DNA of 53,390 bases from an uncultured Mucilaginibacter sp. GTDB taxonomy: Bacteria; Bacteroidota; Bacteroidia; Sphingobacteriales; Sphingobacteriaceae. The notes beneath the pieces were generated by a model. The model had not been told where the DNA came from. It saw only the letters and a program-made list of their open reading frames with translations, and did not search any database. The DNA lies in contig CAJYSL010000435.1 of assembly GCA_913777515.1 (NCBI GenBank), positions 1-53,390 of the forward strand, written 5' to 3'. Positions 11,401-18,821 of the stretch are shown here, in pieces. The position numbers and the translations under genes were made by a program. Numbering within the stretch: the stretch's first letter is position 1; every line of letters starts with the position of its first letter.

Positions 11401-11978
11401 ATTATTGGGGAAAAGTTGATGATGCTTTCATGGGAAAAAGCGGTTACAATGATAATAATGCATTGTATATAAATGCATCTTCGGATAACACATCTGAGGC
11501 TCAGGATAGATACGCTGAAGGGCAAGCAGCTGGCCAAAGTCTCATTAACCAGTTAGATAATGGTTCAATTTCATTGAAAGAAGGAGAAACTATAAAAATT
11601 GTTGGACATAGTCAGGGAGGAGCCTTTTCAGCAGGAATGGCATCTGTTATCTCAAAGAGTAAAAAATATGCGTCGGTACTCCAAGAGGTCGTTTATTTAG
11701 AGCCGCATCAGCCAGCAGACTTCAATCATCCATCAAATGTAAAAGGAGTACAGATTTCAGCGCCAACCGACAGAGTTGCTTCAAGATGGAACTTCCTTAA
11801 GGCTTGGAAGGGAAAGACAAGTTATTCAGTAATAAAAGGAGTAAGAACATTTATTTCCAATGACACCCATGATGACGATAATGGTCCATTTGGTCTTTGG
11901 GGACATTCTGTTGGAACAAATCTGGATGAAATCGCATCTTACTTTAAATCGTTAGGTGTACCTGTAACTGTGAAATAG
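8424..11978 (+). CDS. RHS-repeat 'B' protein (B1) with C-terminal alpha/beta-hydrolase (lipase-like) toxin
   Basis: Signal peptide; YFDGLGRP; many YD repeats; ARFYDPVTARWTRID...NAVDPDGN core end; then a unique C-terminus with GHSQGG nucleophile-elbow motif. Confidence 0.85.
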   Translation: MKKQFFKIAGVGVALWLTSIAGSYGQNQNFIRTVVPKVPVSDLPALQSLSADKSKVQTSTVYFDGLGRPQQSVQRQASPSGNDVVTPVAYDAYGREVKKYLPYAAPGATDGEYKADALNSGAGLQSFYNPANSSGGQLQGGLPRITTPYAETVLEASPLSRPIEQGAPGEPWQPSSSGIAGSGHVVKTNYGSNANNEVKLWQNNGSGASWGGNNYYTAGQLYKTTVWDENQHYAIEYKDKQGRVVCKKVQGASGAELETYYVYDDYGNLVYVVPPLPASVAYPQSFTESDAVFAAYMYAYHHDHRNRITEKKLPGKGWEFMVYNRLDQVTFTQDAGQRSKSNQEWTFSRYDNLGRVVMTGIWYSGDGAENSLTAPSRSRLQWLTAWSDAHAPVWATPNPATATGYNNDDPPGEILTINYYDRYEFAGSNPYAATQSTSNQYFGLATGSQRKILNADGTYGAMLWSVMYYDEEGRVKESITQNHVGGSDRMVMNYNFQGLLISKTRSHYGYGQGLSVTNNYKYDHMGRVLENWQQTGSADSVLLSNQEYNEAGQLWKKHLHATSNGLGAPPQNITLGAGDALSAGQQRAVTASQSVVLSPGFFAAQGSQFKASISSSAFLQDINYVYNERGWLLEQNAGYYSQQLHYNATAHGAQPQWNGNIAEQDYQAQYTGNQYVTYSYDELNRLTAGNSSAGFSETDIAYDNLGNIQSLNRSGTGTLGYSYEGNQLKNVSGLTLNGVYEYDANGNLKRDARNGGTTVEYNLLNLPRNIPGKAMSYSYDAAGAKLKRTVNGTLTDYVGGIQYENGQLQFVQTDEGRVLKSGSNWNYEYTLTDHLGNNRVTFDAASGKVGEEDYYPFGLNIHRQSRTANSKYLYNKKELQEELSQYDYGARFYDPVTARWTRIDNKAEAFEAVSPYAYAVNDPVNAVDPDGNLIIFVNGFVPGQWLNKNLHETIPVYDRPFHPKYVPNPDYKPYPGDRNLASGAPHYLGKAFDYWGKVDDAFMGKSGYNDNNALYINASSDNTSEAQDRYAEGQAAGQSLINQLDNGSISLKEGETIKIVGHSQGGAFSAGMASVISKSKKYASVLQEVVYLEPHQPADFNHPSNVKGVQISAPTDRVASRWNFLKAWKGKTSYSVIKGVRTFISNDTHDDDNGPFGLWGHSVGTNLDEIASYFKSLGVPVTVK

Positions 11979-11984
11979 TATAGT

Positions 11985-12521
11985 ATGAAAAATTTATTGA
12001 GACTCGTAATTATGTCTGGACTCTTCTTAAGTTGTAATTCAAATAAACTAAATTGTTATAAGTCCGAGTTGAAAAACATAACCAAGTCTAAAGATTTTAA
12101 AAAACTTATGGATGCTGCCAAAACAGATATACCATTACTAAAAGGAGAGAATGGACAAAGCCTTTTTAAGGATACATCTTATATTGATTCAGCAGTCATT
12201 GATAATGCTGTTTTTTTCAATACAGACCATAGTAAGTGTCTTGTATTAGTCTTACAACAGACATCAAAAATACTATACTTAGATCAAGTGCTAATTGTTC
12301 ATGGTACATTTATTAATGGAAATTGGAGATTTAAACCAGACAGATTTCCTCCTGTACCTAAAATAATTTATACAGTTAGTAAAAGTGGAACTCGAGATAA
12401 ACCAACTAACAACAGTTTTGAAGCCCTGTCAAAAAAAGCCTGTCAATTCATATTAAATGAAGGAAGAGTAGATAGTTTTGGTTGTGCAATTGATAAAGAT
12501 TATTGGTTTGGAAGTCAATAA
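11985..12521 (+). CDS. Candidate immunity lipoprotein for B1 toxin
   Basis: 178 aa, lipobox-like LFLSC; directly downstream of B1. Confidence 0.6.
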   Translation: MKNLLRLVIMSGLFLSCNSNKLNCYKSELKNITKSKDFKKLMDAAKTDIPLLKGENGQSLFKDTSYIDSAVIDNAVFFNTDHSKCLVLVLQQTSKILYLDQVLIVHGTFINGNWRFKPDRFPPVPKIIYTVSKSGTRDKPTNNSFEALSKKACQFILNEGRVDSFGCAIDKDYWFGSQ

Positions 12522-12660
12522 GAACCTGATTCTTTTAAACGGGCCAGAATATTAAAGTACAAATTTTGTAATTCAGTATTAATAAAACTATGGTGCATTT
12601 AGATCATGATGATGTAAAGTACAAACGTATAAATTCGGATAACGACCTAATAGCTAGTAT

Positions 12661-12710
12661 GAGAATGTCAAACAGGGCGAGGCGAATAAGTTCTCATATC
12701 CTCTTTTTTT
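12661..12710 (+). repeat. Cassette-end hairpin element, copy A (degenerate)
   Basis: GAGAA-N25-TTCTC followed by CATATCCTCTTTTTTT; layout matches copies B and C. Confidence 0.4.
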
Positions 12711-12743
12711 GTATAAAAACAGAGCCAAGAATACCCCTGACTA

Positions 12744-12795
12744 GCGCGAGAATGTAGCGTCGGATGCAAGCGCAAAAGCTTCTCGTGCTTTTTAA
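12744..12795 (+). repeat. Cassette-end hairpin element, copy B
   Basis: GCGCGAGAATGTAGCGTCGGATGCAAGCGCAAAAGCTTCTCGTGCTTTTT; aligns with the minus strand of 18708-18755. Confidence 0.65.
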
Positions 12796-12809
12796 CTATT
12801 AACAACGAC

Positions 12810-12840
12810 GGAGCCCGGCTAAACGCCAGGCTCCTTTTTT
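12810..12840 (+). terminator. Terminator of RHS cassette 1
   Basis: GGAGCCCGGC-TAAAC-GCCAGGCTCC-TTTTTT. Confidence 0.85.
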
Positions 12841-12869
12841 ATGTAAAAACTTTTTACAACGATTAAGTA

Positions 12870-13040
12870 AATCAAGCTTACTGAAAACTATTACTCATCT
12901 GGAACAGCGGCAGATACATGGATATCAAAATCACTCCTACAATGAGGCCTAAAAAAATGATAATCAGGGGTTCCATCATGCTGCTCAGGGCGGTGGTTTT
13001 GTATTCTACTTCTTCACGATACCTTAGCAAAAAATGGTTC
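12870..13040 (-). pseudogene. gspF 3'-end fossil (copy 1)
   Basis: Minus strand 13016-12870 matches gspF 18476-18622 with about 6 differences over 147 nt (hand count), all synonymous, ending at the same TAA. Similarity continues weakly past an indel to about 13040. Confidence 0.92.
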
Positions 13041-13129
13041 AGTTACTGTTTCCTTCCTTAATTAGTAGGGGAATGTATAGTTGGGTTAAAGTTGAGTTGC
13101 AAACGAAAATTGTGCTATAAGAGCAACTG

Positions 13130-13167
13130 AAGTAGCGAATCCAGTCTATTTACTGGGTTCGCTACTT
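13130..13167. other. Near-perfect 38-nt palindrome
   Basis: AAGTAGCGAATCCAGT-CTATTT-ACTGGGTTCGCTACTT; one G-U in a 16-bp stem, no T-tract. Confidence 0.7.
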
Positions 13168-13282
13168 ATAGAAAGAGCTTTTGTTCCCACTGGCAAAATA
13201 AACTTAAAAGCAAATTTGTGCAGTAAATAAGTCGCAAAATATTTCTTGCTGCCTCCAACTATTCTATCTATCTTAGTGTATA

Positions 13283-14242
13283 ATGAAGCCTGTCACAAGT
13301 CCCCTGCAGTTGATGGCGTTATTAGTGCTGATTGGTGCTATAACCGCGTGTAAAGAGTTTATTGAACCTAACATTAAAGACAGTGCCGTTACACTGAATG
13401 CCCCCGGCGACCAGTACCAGAGTACCAGCTACACCGTAAATTTTTGGTGGGAGCAGGTGGCGGACGCACGGTCATATCGCTTACAGATTGTTACCCAAAG
13501 TTTTCAGAGCCCCGGCAGTTTAGTTGCCGATACGCTGGTTAAAGGCAATAAGTTTTCTTTCAACCTGGCACCCGGAGATTACGAGTGGCGGCTCAGGGCC
13601 GAAAATGGTGGAACGCCTACCGCTTACGCGCAGCCCCGGCGCTTTACAGTGTTGCCCTCATCTATCAAACAGCAAAAGGTGCAGCTCAGCGTCCCGGCTG
13701 CCGGTTTGCTTACCAACCAGGGTTATTTAAGTTTTAGTTGGGGCTCGCTCTACGGCGCTACCCGTTACCGCTGGCAAATTGACACCAACAGTTTTGCCAA
13801 AGATTCTGCGGGTATAGCCGAACGGCTCACCCCGTCGATGCAGATTACTTTTAACCTGCCCAAAGACCAGGTTTACCAGTGGCGCGTACGGGCCGAAAAC
13901 GATACGGCCAGAGCCCAGTGGTCAGCCGTTAATACCTTCACTTATGACCATACCCCTCCGGCGCAGGTAACGCTGACGGCGCCGCAGAGCGGACAATCGG
14001 CATCCTTGCCTGTAGCATTGCAATGGAGCTCGGCCGGAACAGGTGCCCGTTACAAATTATATGTGTTTAAAGGTGATTCGACTTCTCTGTATAACAGTAC
14101 TTTTCCTATGACGCTCAGTGCCAGCAGCTACTCGTTCGGGCTGGGTAGCTTTGGTGAGCAGGTGTACTGGCGGGTAACTGCGATAGACCAGGCAGGCAAT
14201 GAAAGTGTACCCAGCAAACTGAGAAGCTTTGTGATACAATAG
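13283..14242 (+). CDS. Lipoprotein with FnIII-like repeats, first gene of T2SS half-operon
   Basis: Lipobox-like ITAC; repeats such as WEQVADARSYRLQI / WGSLYGATRYRWQI / WSSAGTGARYKLYV. Confidence 0.7.
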   Translation: MKPVTSPLQLMALLVLIGAITACKEFIEPNIKDSAVTLNAPGDQYQSTSYTVNFWWEQVADARSYRLQIVTQSFQSPGSLVADTLVKGNKFSFNLAPGDYEWRLRAENGGTPTAYAQPRRFTVLPSSIKQQKVQLSVPAAGLLTNQGYLSFSWGSLYGATRYRWQIDTNSFAKDSAGIAERLTPSMQITFNLPKDQVYQWRVRAENDTARAQWSAVNTFTYDHTPPAQVTLTAPQSGQSASLPVALQWSSAGTGARYKLYVFKGDSTSLYNSTFPMTLSASSYSFGLGSFGEQVYWRVTAIDQAGNESVPSKLRSFVIQ

Positions 14243-14247
14243 GCAAG

Positions 14248-14781
14248 ATGGCAGCGACTAAGAATAAAGTGACGGTGTATTTGCTGGGCGGCATGGTGGC
14301 GCTGGTTTGGGGCATTATTATTTACCGGGTGGCAAATGCTGCCGGTAACGATGATAATGACACGGTTACCGAGCGACGCGTGCAATTCCCCAAAGAAACC
14401 CTGGATGATTATGCTTACAAGCCCGATACAACGTCGTTGATGCTCAATTATCCCGACCCGTTCAGGCAGAGCAAACCTGCCGAGGTGCGCAAAGATACCG
14501 TGCAGATCCCGGTAAGTAAATTGCTTGCAGTACGCCCAGTGGTTATTAGCCCTGTGGTGCCCAAACCCGCGCTCAATTGGAGTTTTATCCGCTACTCGGG
14601 GTATATCGCTAATGCGCATGGCAAAAAGCTGATTGCGCTGGTTAACATCAACGGAAAAAGTTTAATGCTGGGCGAGGGCGAATCTGCCGAGCAGGTTAAG
14701 CTGCTTAAAAACTTGAAAGATTCCATCAAAGTGAGTTATCAAAATCATACCAAATTCATCCCCGTTAGTGCCGGCTCATGA
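14248..14781 (+). CDS. GspC/PilP-like inner-membrane protein
   Basis: Short cytoplasmic N-terminus, one TM, C-terminal small beta domain (IRYSGYIANAHGKKLIALVNINGKSLMLGEGE). Confidence 0.6.
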   Translation: MAATKNKVTVYLLGGMVALVWGIIIYRVANAAGNDDNDTVTERRVQFPKETLDDYAYKPDTTSLMLNYPDPFRQSKPAEVRKDTVQIPVSKLLAVRPVVISPVVPKPALNWSFIRYSGYIANAHGKKLIALVNINGKSLMLGEGESAEQVKLLKNLKDSIKVSYQNHTKFIPVSAGS

Positions 14782-15386
14782 GAAAATTCTTATTCATCCT
14801 ATTAAGCATTGCGGCAGTGCAGACGGTGCGGGCACAAAAGTGGCCTGATGACGGCACCCGAAAAGTACGTATCACCGACCCAGAACGCACTATTGTAGCG
14901 GAGCTCGACCCGGAGGCACATCCATCGGTAGAAACCGACCGCTCTTATTTTTGGTATAGTGGCAATATGATTCACAGTACCCAGGGCGGTTACAGTGGCA
15001 AATTACTGGATGGCAACTACCAGGAATTTTATCCTACCAAAGGACTCAAAGAACAGGGTAAATTTAAAAAAGGCCTGAAGCAGGGCGTGTGGAAGGCTTG
15101 GGACGAAGCCGGGATACTCACCCAAACCGTTACCTGGAAACAGGGCCGAAAACAAGGAGAGTTCAGGTACTATAATGCGCAGGGTACACTAAAGCAAAGC
15201 GGCAATTACCGAGACGATTTAATACAGGGCAAGGTGAATAATTATGTGGGGGCAGACTCTGTACAGGTAGTCAAATACAAAGACGGCAGCGTTGCCAAAC
15301 CTGTTCCGGCCAACGGGCCTCACTGGTGGGATAAGATTAAAAAGATTAAGTTTAAGAAAAAGCCTGCCGCAGGGGTAAAAAAGTAG
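14778..15386 (+). CDS. MORN/YwqK-like repeat secreted protein
   Basis: Signal peptide; repeats GKLLDGNYQEFYPTKGLKEQGKFKKGLKQGVWKAWDEAGIL. Confidence 0.65.
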   Translation: MRKFLFILLSIAAVQTVRAQKWPDDGTRKVRITDPERTIVAELDPEAHPSVETDRSYFWYSGNMIHSTQGGYSGKLLDGNYQEFYPTKGLKEQGKFKKGLKQGVWKAWDEAGILTQTVTWKQGRKQGEFRYYNAQGTLKQSGNYRDDLIQGKVNNYVGADSVQVVKYKDGSVAKPVPANGPHWWDKIKKIKFKKKPAAGVKK

Positions 15387-15388
15387 TT

Positions 15389-16642
15389 ATGCTTAAAGCT
15401 TCGGCTTTGTATATGGTTATTGTGATGGCTTTGGTTATGGCAGTTATTTGCTCGTCGCTCATCGTAGCCGCTTATTTTTACAAATCGCAATACCAACGCT
15501 CTTTTCGCCTGCAGCAACTGCATAATAACCTGGCTTCTGCCGAAAATATCCTGCTCGAATCAAAAGCCGACCTGTCCAAGACAATTAAAATCAGTTTGTT
15601 TAACCAGGAGAACGATACCGTAATCCTCAGCCGGAAAAATTGGGGTGTTTTTGAAGTTGGCGTAGCGCGTGCCTTTGTGCAGCACGATACCTTATCAAGT
15701 GCATTTACCCTGGCTCCGGTTCGTGACTCGGCTAAGCTTTATGCCCTGTACATCGTGGACGAAGACCGGAACATTTCCGTAAGCGGCAAAACAGTGATTA
15801 AAGGCACGGCCTTTTTACCCAAGGCCGGTATTAAAGAAGCCTATGTAAATAGCCAGCCCTACAAAGGCGACAAGAGGCTGGTAATTGGCACCCAAAAAAC
15901 CAGTACCCGCGCACTGCCTGCCTTAAACGAAAAGGCCTTGCAGCAATTAAAAAAATATTTTGAGCCGGACGAGCAAGTAAATACAGTGAGTTCCTTACCC
16001 GCCGATTCGGTATCACGATCTTTTATGCAGCCTACACTCCGGGCCGACTTTAAGCATAATACTTACACGGTAAACACCACTCTGAAGGGGAATATCATGC
16101 TACGTTCAGATACCTCCATTATCCTCGACGGCAATGCCCGGTTAGAAAATGTAATTGTATTTGCCAGGAGCATCAAAGTTAAAAGCGGTTTCCGGGGCTC
16201 TTGCCAGTTGTTTGCCACCGACTCGGTGCAGGTTGAGCAAGGTTGCCGCTTTAATTATCCATCGGCAATTGGGGTTTTAAATTTTGCCGAAAAGGCCCAC
16301 GGGCAACGAAAGCTCAGTTTGGGTAACAGCGTGAAGCTGGAAGGCGCCATCATGATGTATGAAAAGGCCCAAAACGATTTAATGCCGGTAGTTGACCTGG
16401 GCAAGGGAACCATAGTGAGCGGGCAAATTTACTCGCAAGGATTACTGAATTACCAGGATGGTGCGGTTATTAACGGCAGCGTAGCTACGACCCGCTTCTT
16501 ATACCAAACCTCTTACACCCGGTACGAAAATTATCTCATCAATCTCCGGATTGATGGCCCGGCTTTGCCTGGCGATTACTTAAACTATGAGCTGCTGCCC
16601 GCGGCCGGCAACCATAAAAAAGTATTGCAATGGGTAAAATAA
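15389..16642 (+). CDS. GspK-position membrane protein with beta-helix/polymer-like C-terminal half
   Basis: N-terminal TM (ALYMVIVMALVMAVICSSLIVAAYF); repetitive short-strand C-half (IILDGNARLENVIVFARSIKVKSGFRG...GKGTIVSGQIYSQGLLNYQDGAVINGSV). Confidence 0.5.
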   Translation: MLKASALYMVIVMALVMAVICSSLIVAAYFYKSQYQRSFRLQQLHNNLASAENILLESKADLSKTIKISLFNQENDTVILSRKNWGVFEVGVARAFVQHDTLSSAFTLAPVRDSAKLYALYIVDEDRNISVSGKTVIKGTAFLPKAGIKEAYVNSQPYKGDKRLVIGTQKTSTRALPALNEKALQQLKKYFEPDEQVNTVSSLPADSVSRSFMQPTLRADFKHNTYTVNTTLKGNIMLRSDTSIILDGNARLENVIVFARSIKVKSGFRGSCQLFATDSVQVEQGCRFNYPSAIGVLNFAEKAHGQRKLSLGNSVKLEGAIMMYEKAQNDLMPVVDLGKGTIVSGQIYSQGLLNYQDGAVINGSVATTRFLYQTSYTRYENYLINLRIDGPALPGDYLNYELLPAAGNHKKVLQWVK

Positions 16643-16983
16643 AGCAGCAGGTGCCCGGGTCGAGTATACTGGAGGTGGTGATCTCCATGGTCATCATCGT
16701 GATGGTACTGGGCCTTTCGCTTACTATTTATAGCAATGTGATGCGCCAGTCGTTGCCGCAGGCAAAATTACATGCCCAGTTGGCCGTACAGCAGGCCTTG
16801 CTACAAGCCAGGCACCAAGAGCAGGTAGCCACAGCGCCGGATACCGCGATTACCATAGAACAGGAAGAAAAACTGTACGAGGAGGGGAGCCGCCTGCGCA
16901 GTATTCATGTAAAGGCTTTTAACCATGACCATGAGTTACTGGCCGAAGGAAGTACCATCATTATTAAAGCCGATGAAAAGTAG
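16630..16983 (+). CDS. Minor pseudopilin (GspI-like)
   Basis: Prepilin-like N-terminus VPG/SSILEVVISMVIIVMVLGLSLTIY with Glu+5. Confidence 0.75.
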   Translation: MGKIKQQVPGSSILEVVISMVIIVMVLGLSLTIYSNVMRQSLPQAKLHAQLAVQQALLQARHQEQVATAPDTAITIEQEEKLYEEGSRLRSIHVKAFNHDHELLAEGSTIIIKADEK

Positions 16984-17473
16984 CCGCCGTTTGCCCGCCT
17001 TTACTATTATGGAAATTACGATAGTGATGCTGATTTCGGCTATTGTGGTGGCTATTACCTTTACGGCTTACGGCATGGTGAGCCGGGCTTATAGCACTTA
17101 CCTCGAAAAGCGTAACCGCATGGCGGTACTTATCCGGCTGGACGAACTGTTGCAACGTGATTTTAAGCAGGCACAGCAGGTGCTAAAGCAGGAAAACATC
17201 GTATTGTTTGCAGATTCGGGCAGGCAGGTAACCTACCGTTTCGAGCAGGAGCAAGTTATCCGGCAGTCTACCATCGTTGATTCGTTCAAAGTAAAGACAA
17301 CAGACCTTGCCTGTTCATTTAATCGTCAGCCTGCAGGCGAAACCTTAGAGCCGGTAAGGATAGATGGATTGTCATTTACCGTGCAGGCCGATCAAGAAAC
17401 TTTTCCGTATCATTATACCAAGCACTACAGCTCGGCTAACCTCATTCAAAAAACCGATTATGCCAACCATTGA
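16973..17473 (+). CDS. Minor pseudopilin (GspJ-like)
   Basis: ATG 16973; RRLPA/FTIMEITIVMLISAIVVAITF with Glu+5; overlaps upstream stop. Confidence 0.75.
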   Translation: MKSSRRLPAFTIMEITIVMLISAIVVAITFTAYGMVSRAYSTYLEKRNRMAVLIRLDELLQRDFKQAQQVLKQENIVLFADSGRQVTYRFEQEQVIRQSTIVDSFKVKTTDLACSFNRQPAGETLEPVRIDGLSFTVQADQETFPYHYTKHYSSANLIQKTDYANH

Positions 17474-18614
17474 TATCAGCCGTTACCAGGCCAAAAAGCC
17501 GGCGCCGAAACCCAAAGAATCGCCGCAGCAGGAGAACCGGTTTTTTCAGCTGATGAACCGCGACATCAGTTTTGGCGGGCGCGAGCTGAGCGATAAAAAG
17601 AAAGAATACCTGTACCTGGAGCTAAGCTCGTTGCTGCAGGCGGGCATTAACCTGAAAAGCAGTTTTGAGCTGATTTTGGCCGACCAGAAAAGTGAGCAGG
17701 ATAAAAAGCTGTTTACGGGCATACAGCAGGCTGTATTGGGTGGTACCACTTTTTCGCAGGCGCTGCATAAAAGCGGGCGGTTTTCGATGTACGAGGTATA
17801 CAGCTTACAGATAGGGGAGGAGACCGGCAAGCAGATTGAAGTGTTGCAGGATTTAGCCGGGTTTTACCAGAATAAGATTAAGCAACGGCGTAAAATTGTT
17901 TCGGCGCTCACTTATCCGGGCATCGTGCTATCGTCATCGCTTGGGGCTGTGTTTTTTATGCTCAAGTTTATTGTGCCGATGTTTGGCGAAGTGTTTAAAC
18001 GATTTGGCGGGCACCTGCCCTGGATTACCCAAAAAATCATCGGGATATCAGAAGCTTTGGAGAACAATTTTTTTAAGTTTTTTGTAGTGATTGCCGCGGT
18101 AACTATCACGCTGTTTACCCAGCGCCATACCCTTTGGTTTCGTAAATGGTCGGCCAGGCTACTGCTCAAAATTCCGGTGGTGGGCAACCTGGTACAAAAA
18201 ATTTACCTGGCGCGGTTTTGTAACTCTATGCGCCTGCTCATCAGTGCGCGGTTGCCGCTGCTGCGGGCTATTGCGCTGATTAGAGAAATGATTGGTTTTT
18301 ACCCTATCGAAGACTCGCTCCGGAAGGTGGAAGCCGAAATTATGAACGGCAAATCATTACACCAGAGCATGCAGCAGTTTGGCATTTACCCCTCTAAAAT
18401 GATACAACTGCTTAAAGTAGGGGAGGAAACCGGGCAACTGGACTACTTTTTTGCAAAGGTATCAGAGCAGTACATTGAAGAAGTAGAATACAAAACCACC
18501 GCCCTGAGCAGCATGATGGAACCCCTGATTATCATTTTTTTAGGATTAATTGTAGGGGTGATTCTGATATCGATGTATCTGCCGCTGTTCCAGATGAGTA
18601 ATAGTTTTCAGTAA
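17460..18614 (+). CDS. gspF: T2SS inner-membrane platform protein GspF
   Basis: Two repeated GspF domains (LSSLLQAGINLKSSFELI...GEETGKQIEVLQDLAGFY; MRLLISARLPLLRAIALI...GEETGQLDYFFAKVSEQY); ATG 17460 preferred over 17364. Confidence 0.93.
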   Translation: MPTIDISRYQAKKPAPKPKESPQQENRFFQLMNRDISFGGRELSDKKKEYLYLELSSLLQAGINLKSSFELILADQKSEQDKKLFTGIQQAVLGGTTFSQALHKSGRFSMYEVYSLQIGEETGKQIEVLQDLAGFYQNKIKQRRKIVSALTYPGIVLSSSLGAVFFMLKFIVPMFGEVFKRFGGHLPWITQKIIGISEALENNFFKFFVVIAAVTITLFTQRHTLWFRKWSARLLLKIPVVGNLVQKIYLARFCNSMRLLISARLPLLRAIALIREMIGFYPIEDSLRKVEAEIMNGKSLHQSMQQFGIYPSKMIQLLKVGEETGQLDYFFAKVSEQYIEEVEYKTTALSSMMEPLIIIFLGLIVGVILISMYLPLFQMSNSFQ

Positions 18615-18632
18615 GCTTGATTGACCGGTCTG

Positions 18633-18821
18633 TCATAAAAAGCTTTTACATAAAAAAAGGAGCCGGGCGTTTAGCCGGGCTCCTTGGTTGTTGTTAATGG
18701 TTTGAAAAAGTACGAGAACCATTTGCGCTATTCTCCCAGCCCTATATTCTCGAGCTATTGAAGGGTACGCATGAGTTACAAAAGCAACACATAGCAACAA
18801 TGCTATTATTAGCTTTTTCAT
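18633..18821 (-). CDS. 62-aa signal-peptide ORF overlapping the immunity stop; likely remnant
   Basis: TAATG overlap with 18821; MKKLIIALLLCVAFVTHAYPS, then runs into the cassette-end element and terminator. Confidence 0.45.
   Translation of the reverse strand: MKKLIIALLLCVAFVTHAYPSIAREYRAGRIAQMVLVLFQTINNNQGARLNARLLFLCKSFL
18659..18683 (-). terminator. Terminator between gspF and RHS cassette 2
   Basis: GGAGCCGGGC-GTTTA-GCCGGGCTCC with a 7-T run on the minus strand. Confidence 0.85.
18708..18755 (-). repeat. Cassette-end hairpin element, copy C
   Basis: Minus: AGCTCGAGAATATAGGGCTGGGAGAATAGCGCAAATGGTTCTCGTACTTTTTC. Confidence 0.65.

Noticed and set aside
8424-11978. YD repeats as a DNA tandem repeat or CRISPR array
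   Set aside because: Periodicity is at protein level and divergent in DNA; no regular direct repeats and unique spacers.
14778-15386. Toxin-antitoxin 'YwqK antitoxin' gene
   Set aside because: MORN-like repeats often receive that label, but this is a secreted protein inside a T2SS operon with no toxin partner.
17364-17460. Upstream start for GspF given in the ORF track
   Set aside because: Overlaps the upstream pseudopilin gene; ATG 17460 gives a more typical N-terminus.
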